Below, piece after piece: positions 16,043-24,692 of a stretch of DNA of 64,000 nucleotides. The stretch's first letter is position 1; every line of letters begins with the position of its first letter. The position numbers were made by a program, and so were the translations under genes. This stretch comes from Litchfieldia stipae. GTDB lineage: Bacteria; Bacillota; Bacilli; Bacillales; Bacillaceae_L. The stretch is from contig NZ_JACYHA010000002.1 in the NCBI RefSeq assembly GCF_014837155.1, positions 1 through 64,000 of the forward strand, in the 5' to 3' direction. The notes beneath the pieces were generated by a model that saw only the letters and a list, made by a program, of their open reading frames with translations, was not told where the DNA came from and did not search any database.

Positions 16043-16249
16043 GTGGCAATGGAGAAAACAGTTTTTGTGGGAGTAAGTGCCGGAGCAGTAATTTTGAGTC
16101 CAAATATTGAAGTGGTTAATCATTTTACCCCTGAGATGAATAAAGTCGAAATGGATAACTTAACGGCATTAGAGATAACAGAAAAAGCTGGGCAGTTTAA
16201 CGTAGCCTCAGGTTTATTGTGGAGTGAGAGTGTAAAGGAATACACCTAA
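16043..16249 (+). pseudogene. Fragment of peptidase E (S51 family)
   Basis: The frame encodes FVGVSAGAVILSPNIEVVNH, which corresponds to the nucleophile region of peptidase E-like proteins (G-x-S-A-G with catalytic Ser). Only about 68 residues remain, against about 210-230 in the family. Both the beginning and the C-terminal part are missing, and the end (ASGLLWSESVKEYT) looks like out-of-context fusion. I treat it as a deletion remnant. Confidence 0.55.
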
Positions 16250-17002
16250 ACAAACGGGTAGAGAATGATTAACAAGGGTATTCACCTTTCTTTATTTTTT
16301 GAAATTCTATGTTTGGAACAACCATATAGAAGTACGAGGTAGTAATGAACAGTTTATAGTAGAATCTAAGGAGCTGTCGGCTTAAACAAATTACAGAGAA
16401 AAGTCTTCACCTTCAACTTAAATAATAATTAATACCAATTCTTTTAAACTGATGATTTATCTTATCGGTATAATATGATATATGTTTTAAATTTAAATTG
16501 TCTCAAGATGATAAATTGGAACCATAGCTATTCTGTCCCCTTATATTTTTTAATAGGTGTATTTGTGAAGTGGTTTGTCAATAAGATTAAGAAAACCGAA
16601 AATATTTATTTAGAAACTACAAATGCACAAATTAAATAATGGTATTCTTATCTATTAAAACCTCGATTGTTTGATTAAAGAAGCAGATTATGAAGTATTG
16701 TACTAATAATAAAAGGGGATCTAACACAATAAGGAAAAAAATAATGAGCCTAAAATATGCAAGTTTTTATGCACTACTTGCGTATTTTGGCTTATTTTAC
16801 ATTTATAAAGGATACTGCCATTAACAGCATTTTTAATTGCAAAATATATTGTTTTGTCAATTAGGCAGTTCTTATCAAGAAAATTAAATCAAAAAAAATT
16901 AAAACTAGATTTTTTCGAGTAATTTCACCCATTAATTTTCGGGAGAAATTACTACAACTTAAGTACTCATAAGATTATTATTTTTTAACCATAAATATAA
17001 CC
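16250..17002. other. Gene-free decayed region with one long hairpin
   Basis: About 750 bp without a convincing coding region on either strand. The one structure I see is a long imperfect hairpin at 16742-16796: GAGCCTAAAATATGCAAG pairs with CTTGCGTATTTTGGCTT, leaving one bulge. It could be a terminator or the end of a lost element. The flanking peptidase E and LLM-oxidoreductase remnants imply deletion events here. Confidence 0.5.
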
Positions 17003-17533
17003 TTATACAATGGTGGGAATTCTGAATCTGTCGTAAGAGCTGGTCTACTTGGACTTCCTCTTGTGCTTGCTATCATTGGTGGTAGTCCGATTCAATTTGC
17101 TCCATTAGTTGAGTTATATAAGAAGGCAGCAAAGCATGCTGGTCATGATCCATCTAAGTTACCAGTTGCTTCTCATTCACATGGCTTTATTGCTGAAGAG
17201 ACTCAGTTGGCTGCTGATAAATTTTTCCCTTCTACGCAACAAGCTATGAACAAAATCGGAAGGGAAAGAGGATGGGGACATTATGATCGCACAAGCTTTG
17301 ATACTGCGAGGAGCTTTGACGGGGCATTATATGTTGGTGATCCAACCACTGTAGCAGAGAAAATCATTCATCTACGTAAGAATGTGGGAATCACTAGATT
17401 TATGCTTCATGTACCGGTTGGAACCATGCCACATGGAGATGTTATGCGAGCAATAGAACTATTAGGAACTGAAGTTGCACCTCGTGTCAGAGCTGAAATT
17501 TCTAAATGGGAAATGGATCAAGCAGGAAATTAG
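17003..17533 (+). pseudogene. C-terminal remnant of an LLM-class flavin-dependent oxidoreductase
   Basis: In one frame, YNGGNSESVVRAGLLGLPLV leads into LAIIGGSPIQFAPLVELYKK and continues to EVAPRVRAEISKW. This matches the C-terminal half of luciferase-like (LLM) flavin oxidoreductases (GGTPESVVRAG...GLPL...IIGG, then VGDPTTVAEKI). A start codon appears only inside the domain (GTG 17063), and the N-terminal flavin-binding barrel is missing. It is a truncated, probably non-functional copy of about 175 codons against about 340 in intact relatives. Confidence 0.7.
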
Positions 17534-17647
17534 GACAACCTAAAGTCTTAGAATTTTTAAATGATGGGTATTTATGGTACTCTATAAATTGATAGTACTT
17601 CATGTTATTAATAAATGAAATGATAGAGGAAAAGGAGAAATGTTTAC

Positions 17648-18472
17648 ATGAATTATGTAACTTTAAACAACGGTTTAAAAATGCCACAACTTGGATTTGG
17701 TGTATGGCAAGTAGCTGATGATCAAGCTACAGCTGCTGTTGCAAAAGCACTAGAAGTAGGCTATACATCGATTGACACTGCGATGATTTATAGAAATGAA
17801 GTTGGTGTTGGTAAAGCAATTAAAGAATCATCTGTTCCTCGTGAAGAATTATTTATTACAACAAAAGTATGGAATAGTGATCAAGGGTATGAAAATACTC
17901 TACGTGCATTTGATGAAAGCTTAGAAAGATTAGGGCTTGACTATGTTGATTTATATTTAGTACATTGGCCAACTCCACAATTCGATCAGTATGTTGATAC
18001 ATATAAAGCACTAGAAAAGCTCTACAAAGATGGCAAAGTAAAAGCAATTGGTGTATGTAATTTTGAAATTGAGCATTTAGAGAGAATTCTAAATGAATGT
18101 GAAGTAAAGCCAGTCCTAAATCAAATTGAATGTCATCCATACCTTGCGCAAAATGAATTAAAACAGTTTTGTGCAAAACATGATATTTTCGTTGAAGCAT
18201 GGAGCCCATTAGATCAGGGTGGAGAAGTATTGGCAGACGAAACGGTTAAAAAGATCGCTGTTGCTCACGAGAAAACACCAGCACAAGTTGTGTTACGCTG
18301 GCATTTACAAAACAACACAATCGTTATTCCAAAATCAGTAACACCGTCAAGAATCGAAGAGAACTTTAATGTGTTTGACTTTGAGCTTAACGCAGAAGAA
18401 ATGGAACAAATTAATCAATTAAACATCAATAGACGCAAAGGTTCACATCCAAACGATATGAACGTTCGATAA
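17648..18472 (+). CDS. Aldo/keto reductase
   Basis: A 274-residue (alpha/beta)8 NAD(P)H-dependent reductase. The catalytic tetrad is visible: Asp and Tyr in SIDTAMIYRNE, Lys in ITTKVWN, and His in YLVHWP. The C-terminal cofactor-binding segment VIPKSVTPSRIEEN is typical. Length is normal for the AKR5-type enzymes of bacilli that reduce glyoxal, methylglyoxal or similar carbonyls; the substrate is not determined. The ATG at 17648 has AGGAGAAA upstream. It is monocistronic, ending at a strong terminator. Confidence 0.92.
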   Translation: MNYVTLNNGLKMPQLGFGVWQVADDQATAAVAKALEVGYTSIDTAMIYRNEVGVGKAIKESSVPREELFITTKVWNSDQGYENTLRAFDESLERLGLDYVDLYLVHWPTPQFDQYVDTYKALEKLYKDGKVKAIGVCNFEIEHLERILNECEVKPVLNQIECHPYLAQNELKQFCAKHDIFVEAWSPLDQGGEVLADETVKKIAVAHEKTPAQVVLRWHLQNNTIVIPKSVTPSRIEENFNVFDFELNAEEMEQINQLNINRRKGSHPNDMNVR

Positions 18473-18490
18473 TAACTAAATCAATTGATA

Positions 18491-18519
18491 AAACCCACTT
18501 TCGCTTAAGTGGGTTTTTG
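18491..18519 (+). terminator. Terminator after aldo/keto reductase
   Basis: AAACCCACTT pairs perfectly with AAGTGGGTTT (18507-18516), followed by TTG. Confidence 0.85.
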
Positions 18520-18631
18520 TGTGTATTCAAATAGGATAACAATAAAATTTCCATGTCTATGAAAGTATTGAAAAATATGGTAATCTCAAGATGGTTGATA
18601 GATTAATGATTTTATATCTCAGGAAGATAAG

Positions 18632-19051
18632 ATGAAATTATTTGGAACAGTTATAACAGTTATTGTCTTTGGTTTTATTGGCTTTTTTGTAATAATCATA
18701 CTTTCTTTAATCCGAGATGCAGAGTTTTATGTCATATTTGTTCCAATTTTTACGATAGGACTTATCATCAATAGCATACTTGCAATCTATGGGAAAATAA
18801 GAAAGAAATTAATAAAAAATAGTATCATTCTCTTTTATTGTTTAATGTTAGTTACCCTGATTGCTTTTGAAGGGTATCAATCTTATGAAAAGAGTCTTGA
18901 GGTCGTAAGTACACAGGATGTTGATTTATCTGAGTATATTCCGTTTACTGAAAACACCAAAACAGTTTCCTTAGAAGAGTCCACAACGTATCAAATTAAT
19001 GATCAACTTCCTATATTAGATTGAGCGACGGCATTATATCCCGTTAATTAA
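18632..19051 (+). pseudogene. Truncated PstS-like/PBP-domain membrane protein
   Basis: The first 130 codons encode three hydrophobic segments and the linker TTYQINDQLPILD, then a TGA (19022-19024). In the same frame ATALYPVN follows before a TAA. In Bacillus relatives this point reads like LPxLDGATALYPVY, the start of a phosphate-binding-protein-like domain. Here a Gly codon has become TGA and the rest of the domain is gone. Because the TGA replaces Gly and the frame closes eight codons later, this is a broken gene rather than a selenoprotein. Confidence 0.6.
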
Positions 19052-19135
19052 TGTAGAATGATATCCGTAACTTTTCTTATGAATATGCGTCTAATCCATA
19101 AAGGACAGATATTTATTAAGTGAGGAGGTGCATCA

Positions 19136-19522
19136 ATGGTGAAAAAATATTCAATGGTAGGAATGATCATACTCGTTCCATTACTAGTCATCATTTTTTA
19201 CTATTCACAAACAACAACTGTGTCGATAGGCAATATTGATGCTGAAGAAACGCTGAGACTCGATCCAGATGCAGATATTTTTCAATATAATGGAGTGATC
19301 TACAAGACCAATATAGATTGGGTAGATGAGTTAATGTTGTCAAAAGACGAACAACTTGCTGAGATTAAAACAAAAAATGAAATAAACACAGAATTTATTG
19401 ATGAGATGTCGAACAAACTCCCAGTGGGTGCTAAGATTTTCTCCGTTAAAGAGAGAGGAGATATATTAATAGTCGAATTCGGTGATGAGCTTTTGAAGTA
19501 TCTTGCACTTGTTGAGGGATAA
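19136..19522 (+). CDS. Hypothetical membrane-anchored protein
   Basis: A 128-residue protein with one N-terminal transmembrane helix (about residues 8-26) and an extracytoplasmic domain of about 100 residues, starting at ATG 19136 after GAGGAGGTG. Features such as IFQYNGVIYKTNIDWVDEL and a C-terminal VGAKIFSVKERGDILIVEF are seen in small Bacillus envelope proteins of unknown function. It is followed 15 bp later by a DUF3221-like lipoprotein gene, and the two probably form an operon. Confidence 0.65.
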   Translation: MVKKYSMVGMIILVPLLVIIFYYSQTTTVSIGNIDAEETLRLDPDADIFQYNGVIYKTNIDWVDELMLSKDEQLAEIKTKNEINTEFIDEMSNKLPVGAKIFSVKERGDILIVEFGDELLKYLALVEG

Positions 19523-19537
19523 TTTTATGAAGAGGTG

Positions 19538-19876
19538 ATGAACATAAAAAACTTTAGTAAAATATTTACTCTTTTAGTTCTGACTATGTTTCTTGTAAGT
19601 TGCTCAAATATGAAGGTTAAAGGATATATCATCGAGCTTACTGAGCAATCGATCTTAGTTGCTACAAATATAACTGAAGAGCAATTTAATGAAGTGAAGG
19701 ACATGTCTTCAAGTGAAATCCTAACGCAAAATCTTCGACTCATTTCAATACGGTTGAGTGATACTGCAAGCTTCAGAAAAGGAGACAAAGTAGAAGTTTC
19801 AATTGACGGAGAAATAGCAGAGAGCTACCCAGAGCAGGCTAAAGCAAAAAAAATCAAACTGATCAAGGGAAAATAA
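19538..19876 (+). CDS. YobA-like DUF3221 lipoprotein
   Basis: About 112 residues. The signal ends in the lipobox FLVSCSN, and the mature domain KGYIIELTEQSILVATNITE followed by RKGDKVEVSIDGEIAESYP is a small OB-like beta domain typical of DUF3221/YobA. Function unknown, located on the outer face of the membrane. The start is taken as ATG 19538; the ribosome site AGAGG is unusually close, and GTG 19535 is an alternative. Confidence 0.7.
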   Translation: MNIKNFSKIFTLLVLTMFLVSCSNMKVKGYIIELTEQSILVATNITEEQFNEVKDMSSSEILTQNLRLISIRLSDTASFRKGDKVEVSIDGEIAESYPEQAKAKKIKLIKGK

Positions 19877-19898
19877 AGACCTACACATAAAGAATTGA

Positions 19899-19932
19899 GG
19901 AGTTTTCAATCCTTTAATAAATTGAAAACTCC
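19899..19932 (+). terminator. Perfect 12-bp hairpin, probable terminator
   Basis: GGAGTTTTCAAT (19899-19910) pairs with ATTGAAAACTCC (19921-19932). The T-tract is poor (TTCC). From here to 20281 the sequence is very AT-rich, and I see no gene; a short open frame at 20189-20371 has no ribosome site or recognisable content. Confidence 0.55.
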
Positions 19933-20281
19933 TTCCACATACACATACAAATAAAGAATTCCATTCCAAAGAAAATACCCCAAAATAATTAGTATATATT
20001 TTATACTGTTCTTCATATTAATAGCTTGACTAAGAAAATAAAAAATATTCATTAGAATCTCCATAGATGTTGATATTCACCTCGAAAATCCCTATTTTAG
20101 TAGGTTTTCCTAATTATTTATTAATTTACAAAAAACGACAATACAAAAGAAAAACAATAAAAAGGCAAAAAAACAAAAACAAACAAGTTTGAAGATGTTG
20201 ATTTTCATAAAATATCCTTATTTTTTGTCTTTTATTATGTTGACTTCGTTTATTGATACCCTTACAATAGCATTAAGAGTT

Positions 20282-20297
20282 GTGAAAGCGTTAACCG
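20282..20297 (+). promoter_or_regulatory. Cre-like site upstream of GH105 gene
   Basis: TGAAAGCGTTAACC (20283-20296) fits the catabolite-responsive element pattern TGNAANCGNNNNC with only the last base off. It lies about 95 bp before the hydrolase start. Binding by CcpA, and so glucose repression, is inferred. Confidence 0.5.
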
Positions 20298-20389
20298 AAA
20301 ATGAATCTTTGAAATTGCTTTCGAGGGTAAAAAGTTTACTAAAAAAACACAACAAGATTTTTTCGCTATAATTAATTGGAGGGTCTGAC

Positions 20390-21493
20390 ATGATTACGAA
20401 TGAAACATTTATTGAAAGAAAAGAAGTAATAAATTACATTAATTTACTAATGGATAATCTTTCCCAAATAAAAGATAATACAGGTGAGTTCTTATTAAAC
20501 TTTGATGGTTTAGTAGTAGATGATAAAAGCTGGAATGTTTGGAACTGGCCTCAAGGTGTTGGCCTTTATGGAATCTATAAATATTGGAGACTTACAAACG
20601 ATCAAAAAGCATTAACAATTATTACAGATTGGTTTAATGCTAGATTCGAAGAAGGTGTACCACCAAAAAATGTTAATACAATGGCACCATTTTTAACACT
20701 TGCTTATCTTTATGAAGACACAAAAGATAAGACATTCATTCCATATTTAGAGGACTGGGCAGAATGGGTAATGTATGATATGCCTCGTACGAAGGAAGAC
20801 GGTTTACAGCATATGACATACGGTCCAGAAAATAAAAATCAATTATGGGATGACACCCTAATGATGACTGTCTTACCATTAGCTAAAATCGGTGTTCTAT
20901 TAAATAAGCCTGAATATATCGAAGAAGCTAAGAAACAATTTTTAATTCACATTAAATACTTATCTGATAGAAAAACTGGATTATGGTTCCATGGTTGGAC
21001 ATTTGAAGAGAACCATAATTATGCTGAAGCTCTATGGGCAAGAGGAAATTGCTGGATCACAATTGCTATTCCAGAAATCATCGAAATCCTTGATTTAAAG
21101 AAGGGTGATTTCTTCAGAGAATTCCTAATCGATACTTTAAATAGACAAGTTGAAGCGTTAGCTAAGTATCAACATGAAAGCGGTCTATGGCACACATTAA
21201 TTAATGACAAGACTTCATACTTGGAAGCTTCAGCTACAGCTGGATTTGCATATGGCATGTTGAAATCAGTTCATAAACGTTATATCAGTCAAGATTATAA
21301 AGTAGTAGCACATAAAGCAATCCAAGGTCTAGTAAATGAAATTGGAGAAGATGGTGCAGTTCAAAAGGTTTCAGTTGGAACTGGAATGGGTGACAGTCTT
21401 GAATTCTATAAAGAAATTAAAATCACAACAATGCCTTATGGTCAATCACTTGCAGTATTAAGTTTATCTGAATTTTTACATTCATATATTTAA
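20390..21493 (+). CDS. Glycoside hydrolase family 105 protein (unsaturated glucuronyl/rhamnogalacturonyl hydrolase)
   Basis: A 367-residue (alpha/alpha)6-barrel protein of YteR type. Visible landmarks are WNVWNWPQGVGLYGI, the catalytic Asp pair in QLWDDTLMM (Asp154/155), AEALWARGNCW, and the C-terminal GTGMGDS. GH105 enzymes hydrate the unsaturated uronic acid left on oligosaccharides by pectate or rhamnogalacturonan lyases, releasing the deoxy-keto uronate. There is no signal peptide, so it acts in the cytoplasm on imported oligomers. It starts at ATG 20390 after GGAGG and heads a locus with a TRAP transporter and the KDG pathway. Confidence 0.9.
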   Translation: MITNETFIERKEVINYINLLMDNLSQIKDNTGEFLLNFDGLVVDDKSWNVWNWPQGVGLYGIYKYWRLTNDQKALTIITDWFNARFEEGVPPKNVNTMAPFLTLAYLYEDTKDKTFIPYLEDWAEWVMYDMPRTKEDGLQHMTYGPENKNQLWDDTLMMTVLPLAKIGVLLNKPEYIEEAKKQFLIHIKYLSDRKTGLWFHGWTFEENHNYAEALWARGNCWITIAIPEIIEILDLKKGDFFREFLIDTLNRQVEALAKYQHESGLWHTLINDKTSYLEASATAGFAYGMLKSVHKRYISQDYKVVAHKAIQGLVNEIGEDGAVQKVSVGTGMGDSLEFYKEIKITTMPYGQSLAVLSLSEFLHSYI

Positions 21494-21628
21494 TTGAATG
21501 ATTAGCAGAATTTAAACACCTTAGGTAATAGACTAGAAAGGGATCTAATGACGGATTCCCTTTCTAGAAATATATAAACAATATGTTCCTTGTTTTATGG
21601 GAACGATTACAGATACAAGATACTATTA

Positions 21629-21708
21629 TGAAATCGTTCTCAAATATTTCTTTACCTTGTGGTGAAAGCGTTACCATTAATTTTTGCCTATATATGAAAA
21701 CGTTCACA
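21629..21708 (+). promoter_or_regulatory. Cluster of three cre/LacI-type operator motifs before the TRAP operon
   Basis: Three 14-mers follow one another: TGAAATCGTTCTCA (21629-21642), TGAAAGCGTTACCA (21663-21676) and TGAAAACGTTCACA (21695-21708). Spacings are 34 and 32 bp, about three helical turns. The last two match the cre consensus well. CcpA is the default binder; a LacI-family sugar regulator is an alternative. Confidence 0.55.
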
Positions 21709-21756
21709 CATCTGTAATATTACGAAGCTAGAACTATATTTTTGGAGGAAACTGAT

Positions 21757-22755
21757 ATGAAAAAGAACATTTTGGTATTTGTACTATGCATGCTTTTTCT
21801 AGCGTTTTTTGCGGGTTGTAGTAACCAACAGGATGATAAAGTTGTTTTGAGATTCGCCTATGGTAGTAATGCGAAACCTCTAATGGATGCAATGGCACAG
21901 TTTGGAGAGATTTTGGCAGAGAAAACGAATGGTGAAGTTGTTGTTGAGTATTTCCCAGATGGCCAATTAGGTTCTGAAAGAGAATTAATTGAACTTACAC
22001 AAACAGGTGCCGTGCAAATTGCAAAGGTCAACGGTGGAGCACTTGAGAGTTTCTCAAATAAATATTCAATCTTCGGACTACCGTATTTATTCGATGATGA
22101 GAATCATTTCTACGAAGTAATGGAAAGTGATATTGTAAAGCCGATTTATCAATCGACAGAAGACTTAGGCTTTGTTGGGTTAACTTACTATGATTCTGGT
22201 CAAAGAAGCTTCTATCTTACAGATGGTCCAGTTGAACATCCAGATGATTTAAAAGGGAAAAAAGTCCGAGTAATGCAAAGTGATACTCAAATAAAGATGG
22301 TTGAGTTATTAGGTGGATCACCAACGCCAATGGGAGCTGGTGAAGTTTATACGTCATTACAGCAAGGGATTTTAGATGGAGCAGAAAATAATGAATTCGC
22401 TTTAACTGAAGGTGGACATGGAGATGTATCAAAGTACTACTCATATGATGAGCATGGACGTGTTCCTGATATCGTTATCATAAATAAAGCAACTTTAGAT
22501 GAACTAAGTGAAGAACACCGAAATGCAGTATTAGAAGCTGCTTATGAATCGACACAATATGAGAAGAGTGTATGGAAAGAAGCTGTTGAAGCTACTAAGC
22601 AAAGAGCGATTGACGAATTCGGTGTAACTTTTAATGAAGTAGATAAAGCACCATTTCAATTAGCAGTAGAACCTCTACATGAGCAATTTAAGAATAATCC
22701 TGATTTTAAAGATATTTACGAACAAATTAAAAGCTTGAGTGTGAATGAAGGATAG
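21757..22755 (+). CDS. TRAP transporter substrate-binding lipoprotein (DctP family)
   Basis: A 332-residue lipoprotein: the signal ends in the lipobox FFAGC (Cys21) and the mature protein has the DctP fold. Landmarks are YFPDGQLGSERELIE, YSIFGLPYLFDDENHFYEV, KGKKVRVMQSD with the carboxylate-binding Arg, and GAENNEFALTEGGHGDV. It captures an organic acid or sugar acid outside the cell for the DctQM permease; the KDG-pathway neighbours suggest a uronate or its oligomer. Start ATG 21757 follows GGAGG; the TTG at 21742 overlaps the ribosome site. It abuts the next gene. Confidence 0.9.
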   Translation: MKKNILVFVLCMLFLAFFAGCSNQQDDKVVLRFAYGSNAKPLMDAMAQFGEILAEKTNGEVVVEYFPDGQLGSERELIELTQTGAVQIAKVNGGALESFSNKYSIFGLPYLFDDENHFYEVMESDIVKPIYQSTEDLGFVGLTYYDSGQRSFYLTDGPVEHPDDLKGKKVRVMQSDTQIKMVELLGGSPTPMGAGEVYTSLQQGILDGAENNEFALTEGGHGDVSKYYSYDEHGRVPDIVIINKATLDELSEEHRNAVLEAAYESTQYEKSVWKEAVEATKQRAIDEFGVTFNEVDKAPFQLAVEPLHEQFKNNPDFKDIYEQIKSLSVNEG

Positions 22756-22768
22756 GAGGGAAAACAAG

Positions 22769-23272
22769 ATGGATCGTATGAAGAAAATACTTGATAGAAC
22801 TTTAGAAACCATCACTGTTGCATTATTCGTGATTATGATCGTGGTCGGTTCATGGCAGGTCATAAGTAGATATGTATTCAATAGTCCAAGTACAGTAACA
22901 GAAGAATTTTTAAGATTTAGTCTCATTTGGTTAGCAATGTTAGCAGCTGCTTATGTAATAGGTAGAAATACACATATCGCCATCACAATGTTAAGAGATA
23001 AATTAAAAGATGGTCCTAGAGTGAAGTTGGATATTTTAGTACAAATTATTTTCATCCTTTTTGCTGCCATCATCATGTTGTTTGGTGGAGGAAAAGCGAC
23101 AAGCTTAACAATGGGTCAGATTTCGCCATCACTTGGTATCCCTATGGGACTCATTTACTTGTCATTGCCAGTATCAGGTGTATTCGCACTATTCTATAGT
23201 ACTTACAATATTCTCAATTTGTTGAAGGAAAAGAAAGAAATTGAGGTTAATTCAAAGAGAAATGCAGCCTAG
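22769..23272 (+). CDS. TRAP transporter small permease (DctQ family)
   Basis: A 167-residue membrane protein with four hydrophobic helices and the DctQ features MIVVGSWQVISRYVFNSP, TEEFLRFSLIWLAMLAAAY and RNTHIAI. It forms the membrane domain of the tripartite transporter with DctM. The start ATG 22769 lies 8 bases after AGGAGGG. It is 13 bp downstream of the binding-protein gene. Confidence 0.92.
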   Translation: MDRMKKILDRTLETITVALFVIMIVVGSWQVISRYVFNSPSTVTEEFLRFSLIWLAMLAAAYVIGRNTHIAITMLRDKLKDGPRVKLDILVQIIFILFAAIIMLFGGGKATSLTMGQISPSLGIPMGLIYLSLPVSGVFALFYSTYNILNLLKEKKEIEVNSKRNAA

Positions 23273-23330
23273 TAGCTTAGCATTTGGAGATAGGTTTATC
23301 ACACTAAAATAATTGAAGCAGGTGAGCATA

Positions 23331-24629
23331 ATGGTATTAGAAGCCAGTTTAATCTTAGTCCTTGTATTTGCCGTATTAATGGCAGTGGGTATCCCAATTG
23401 CAGTCAGCATCGCAGCTGCATCCTTAGCTACATTATTACTAGTGTTACCATTTGATGTAGCGGTATTTACTTCAGCTCAAAAAATGGTAGCAAGCTTAGA
23501 TAGTTTTTCATTATTAGCAGTACCGTTCTTTATCTTATCTGGAATTATCATGAATAATGGAGGAATTGCTATTAAATTAGTTAATTTCGCTAAATTACTA
23601 GGTGGTAGAATTCCAGGTTCACTAGCGCATACCAATATCATGGGTAATATGTTCTTCGGTTCAATCTCAGGTTCAGCTATTGCAGCTTCAACAGCAATTG
23701 GTGGAGTAATGGTACCGTTACAGAAAAAAGAAGGATATGAAGATACTTATTCTGCAGCTGTTAATATCGCCTCTGCACCTACTGGGATGTTAATTCCTCC
23801 TAGTTCTGCATTCATTATTTATTCATTAATTAGTGGTGGTACTTCTATTGCAGCATTATTCATGGGTGGATATGTGGTTGGTATTCTTTGGGGATTAGCT
23901 ACTATGGCTGTTGCTTATATTATTGCAAAGAAAAGAAAATATCCAATTGCTAATAAATTAGTTAAGAAAGAAATAAAAAAAGTAGTTGTCGAAGCAATCC
24001 CAAGTTTACTACTTATTGTTATTATTATCGGTGGTATTTTAACAGGAGTGTTCACAGCAATCGAAGCTTCTGTTGTGTGTGTAGTTTACTCTCTATTCTT
24101 AGCAATGATCTATTATAAATCCATTTCAGTTAAGCAATTACCTGCAGTTATTGTTCAAGCGGTTGAAATGACAGGAACAATCATGTTATTGATTGCTGCT
24201 TCATCAATTATGTCATTTGTTATGGCACTAACTGGGATTCCAGCGGCATTAAGTGACTTCATTATGGGAATTTCAGATAATAAAATTATCATTCTATTGT
24301 TAATCAATGTGATTTTATTAATTATTGGTACTTTTATGGATATTGCTCCAGCAATTCTTATCTTCACTCCAATTTTCTTACCAATTGCAACAGGTTTAGG
24401 CATTGACCCAGTCCACTTTGGATTATTATTCGTCTTTAACCTATGTATCGGAACAATCACTCCACCAGTTGGAACAGGTTTATTTGTTGGATCAAGTGTA
24501 GCTAAAGTGAAGATTGAGAGAGTAATCAAGCCATTACTTCCATTCTATGCAGCAATATTCGTTGTTCTTATGTTAATTACATATATACCTGAAATCAGTT
24601 TATTCCTGCCGAATCTTTTTGGACTATAA
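23331..24629 (+). CDS. TRAP transporter large permease (DctM family)
   Basis: A 432-residue protein with about 12 hydrophobic segments and DctM landmarks: ILSGIIMNNGGIA, NIMGNMFFGSISGSAIAAS, TGMLIPPSSAFIIYS, and near the end NLCIGTITPPVGTGLFVG. It uses a sodium gradient to move the ligand delivered by DctP. ATG 23331 is favoured because CAGGTGAG precedes it. The shared terminator at 24659 separates it from the convergent IclR gene. Confidence 0.94.
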   Translation: MVLEASLILVLVFAVLMAVGIPIAVSIAAASLATLLLVLPFDVAVFTSAQKMVASLDSFSLLAVPFFILSGIIMNNGGIAIKLVNFAKLLGGRIPGSLAHTNIMGNMFFGSISGSAIAASTAIGGVMVPLQKKEGYEDTYSAAVNIASAPTGMLIPPSSAFIIYSLISGGTSIAALFMGGYVVGILWGLATMAVAYIIAKKRKYPIANKLVKKEIKKVVVEAIPSLLLIVIIIGGILTGVFTAIEASVVCVVYSLFLAMIYYKSISVKQLPAVIVQAVEMTGTIMLLIAASSIMSFVMALTGIPAALSDFIMGISDNKIIILLLINVILLIIGTFMDIAPAILIFTPIFLPIATGLGIDPVHFGLLFVFNLCIGTITPPVGTGLFVGSSVAKVKIERVIKPLLPFYAAIFVVLMLITYIPEISLFLPNLFGL

Positions 24630-24658
24630 ATTTGATCATTTTGAGACCTAGTAAATAA

Positions 24659-24688
24659 AAAACCAGCCAATCTAGGCTGGTTTTGTTC
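24659..24688. terminator. Bidirectional terminator between dctM-type and iclR-type genes
   Basis: AAAACCAGCC (24659-24668) pairs with GGCTGGTTTT (24675-24684), giving T-runs on both strands. Confidence 0.85.
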
Positions 24689-24692
24689 TTAT

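Noticed and set aside
19022-19024. In-frame TGA in the PstS-like gene as a second selenocysteine codon
   Set aside because: It replaces a Gly rather than a redox Cys, the frame closes eight codons later, and there is no hairpin after it.
20189-20371. A 60-codon open frame on the plus strand before the GH105 gene
   Set aside because: No ribosome site, AT-rich composition, no recognisable family, and it contains the cre-like site; more likely leader sequence.
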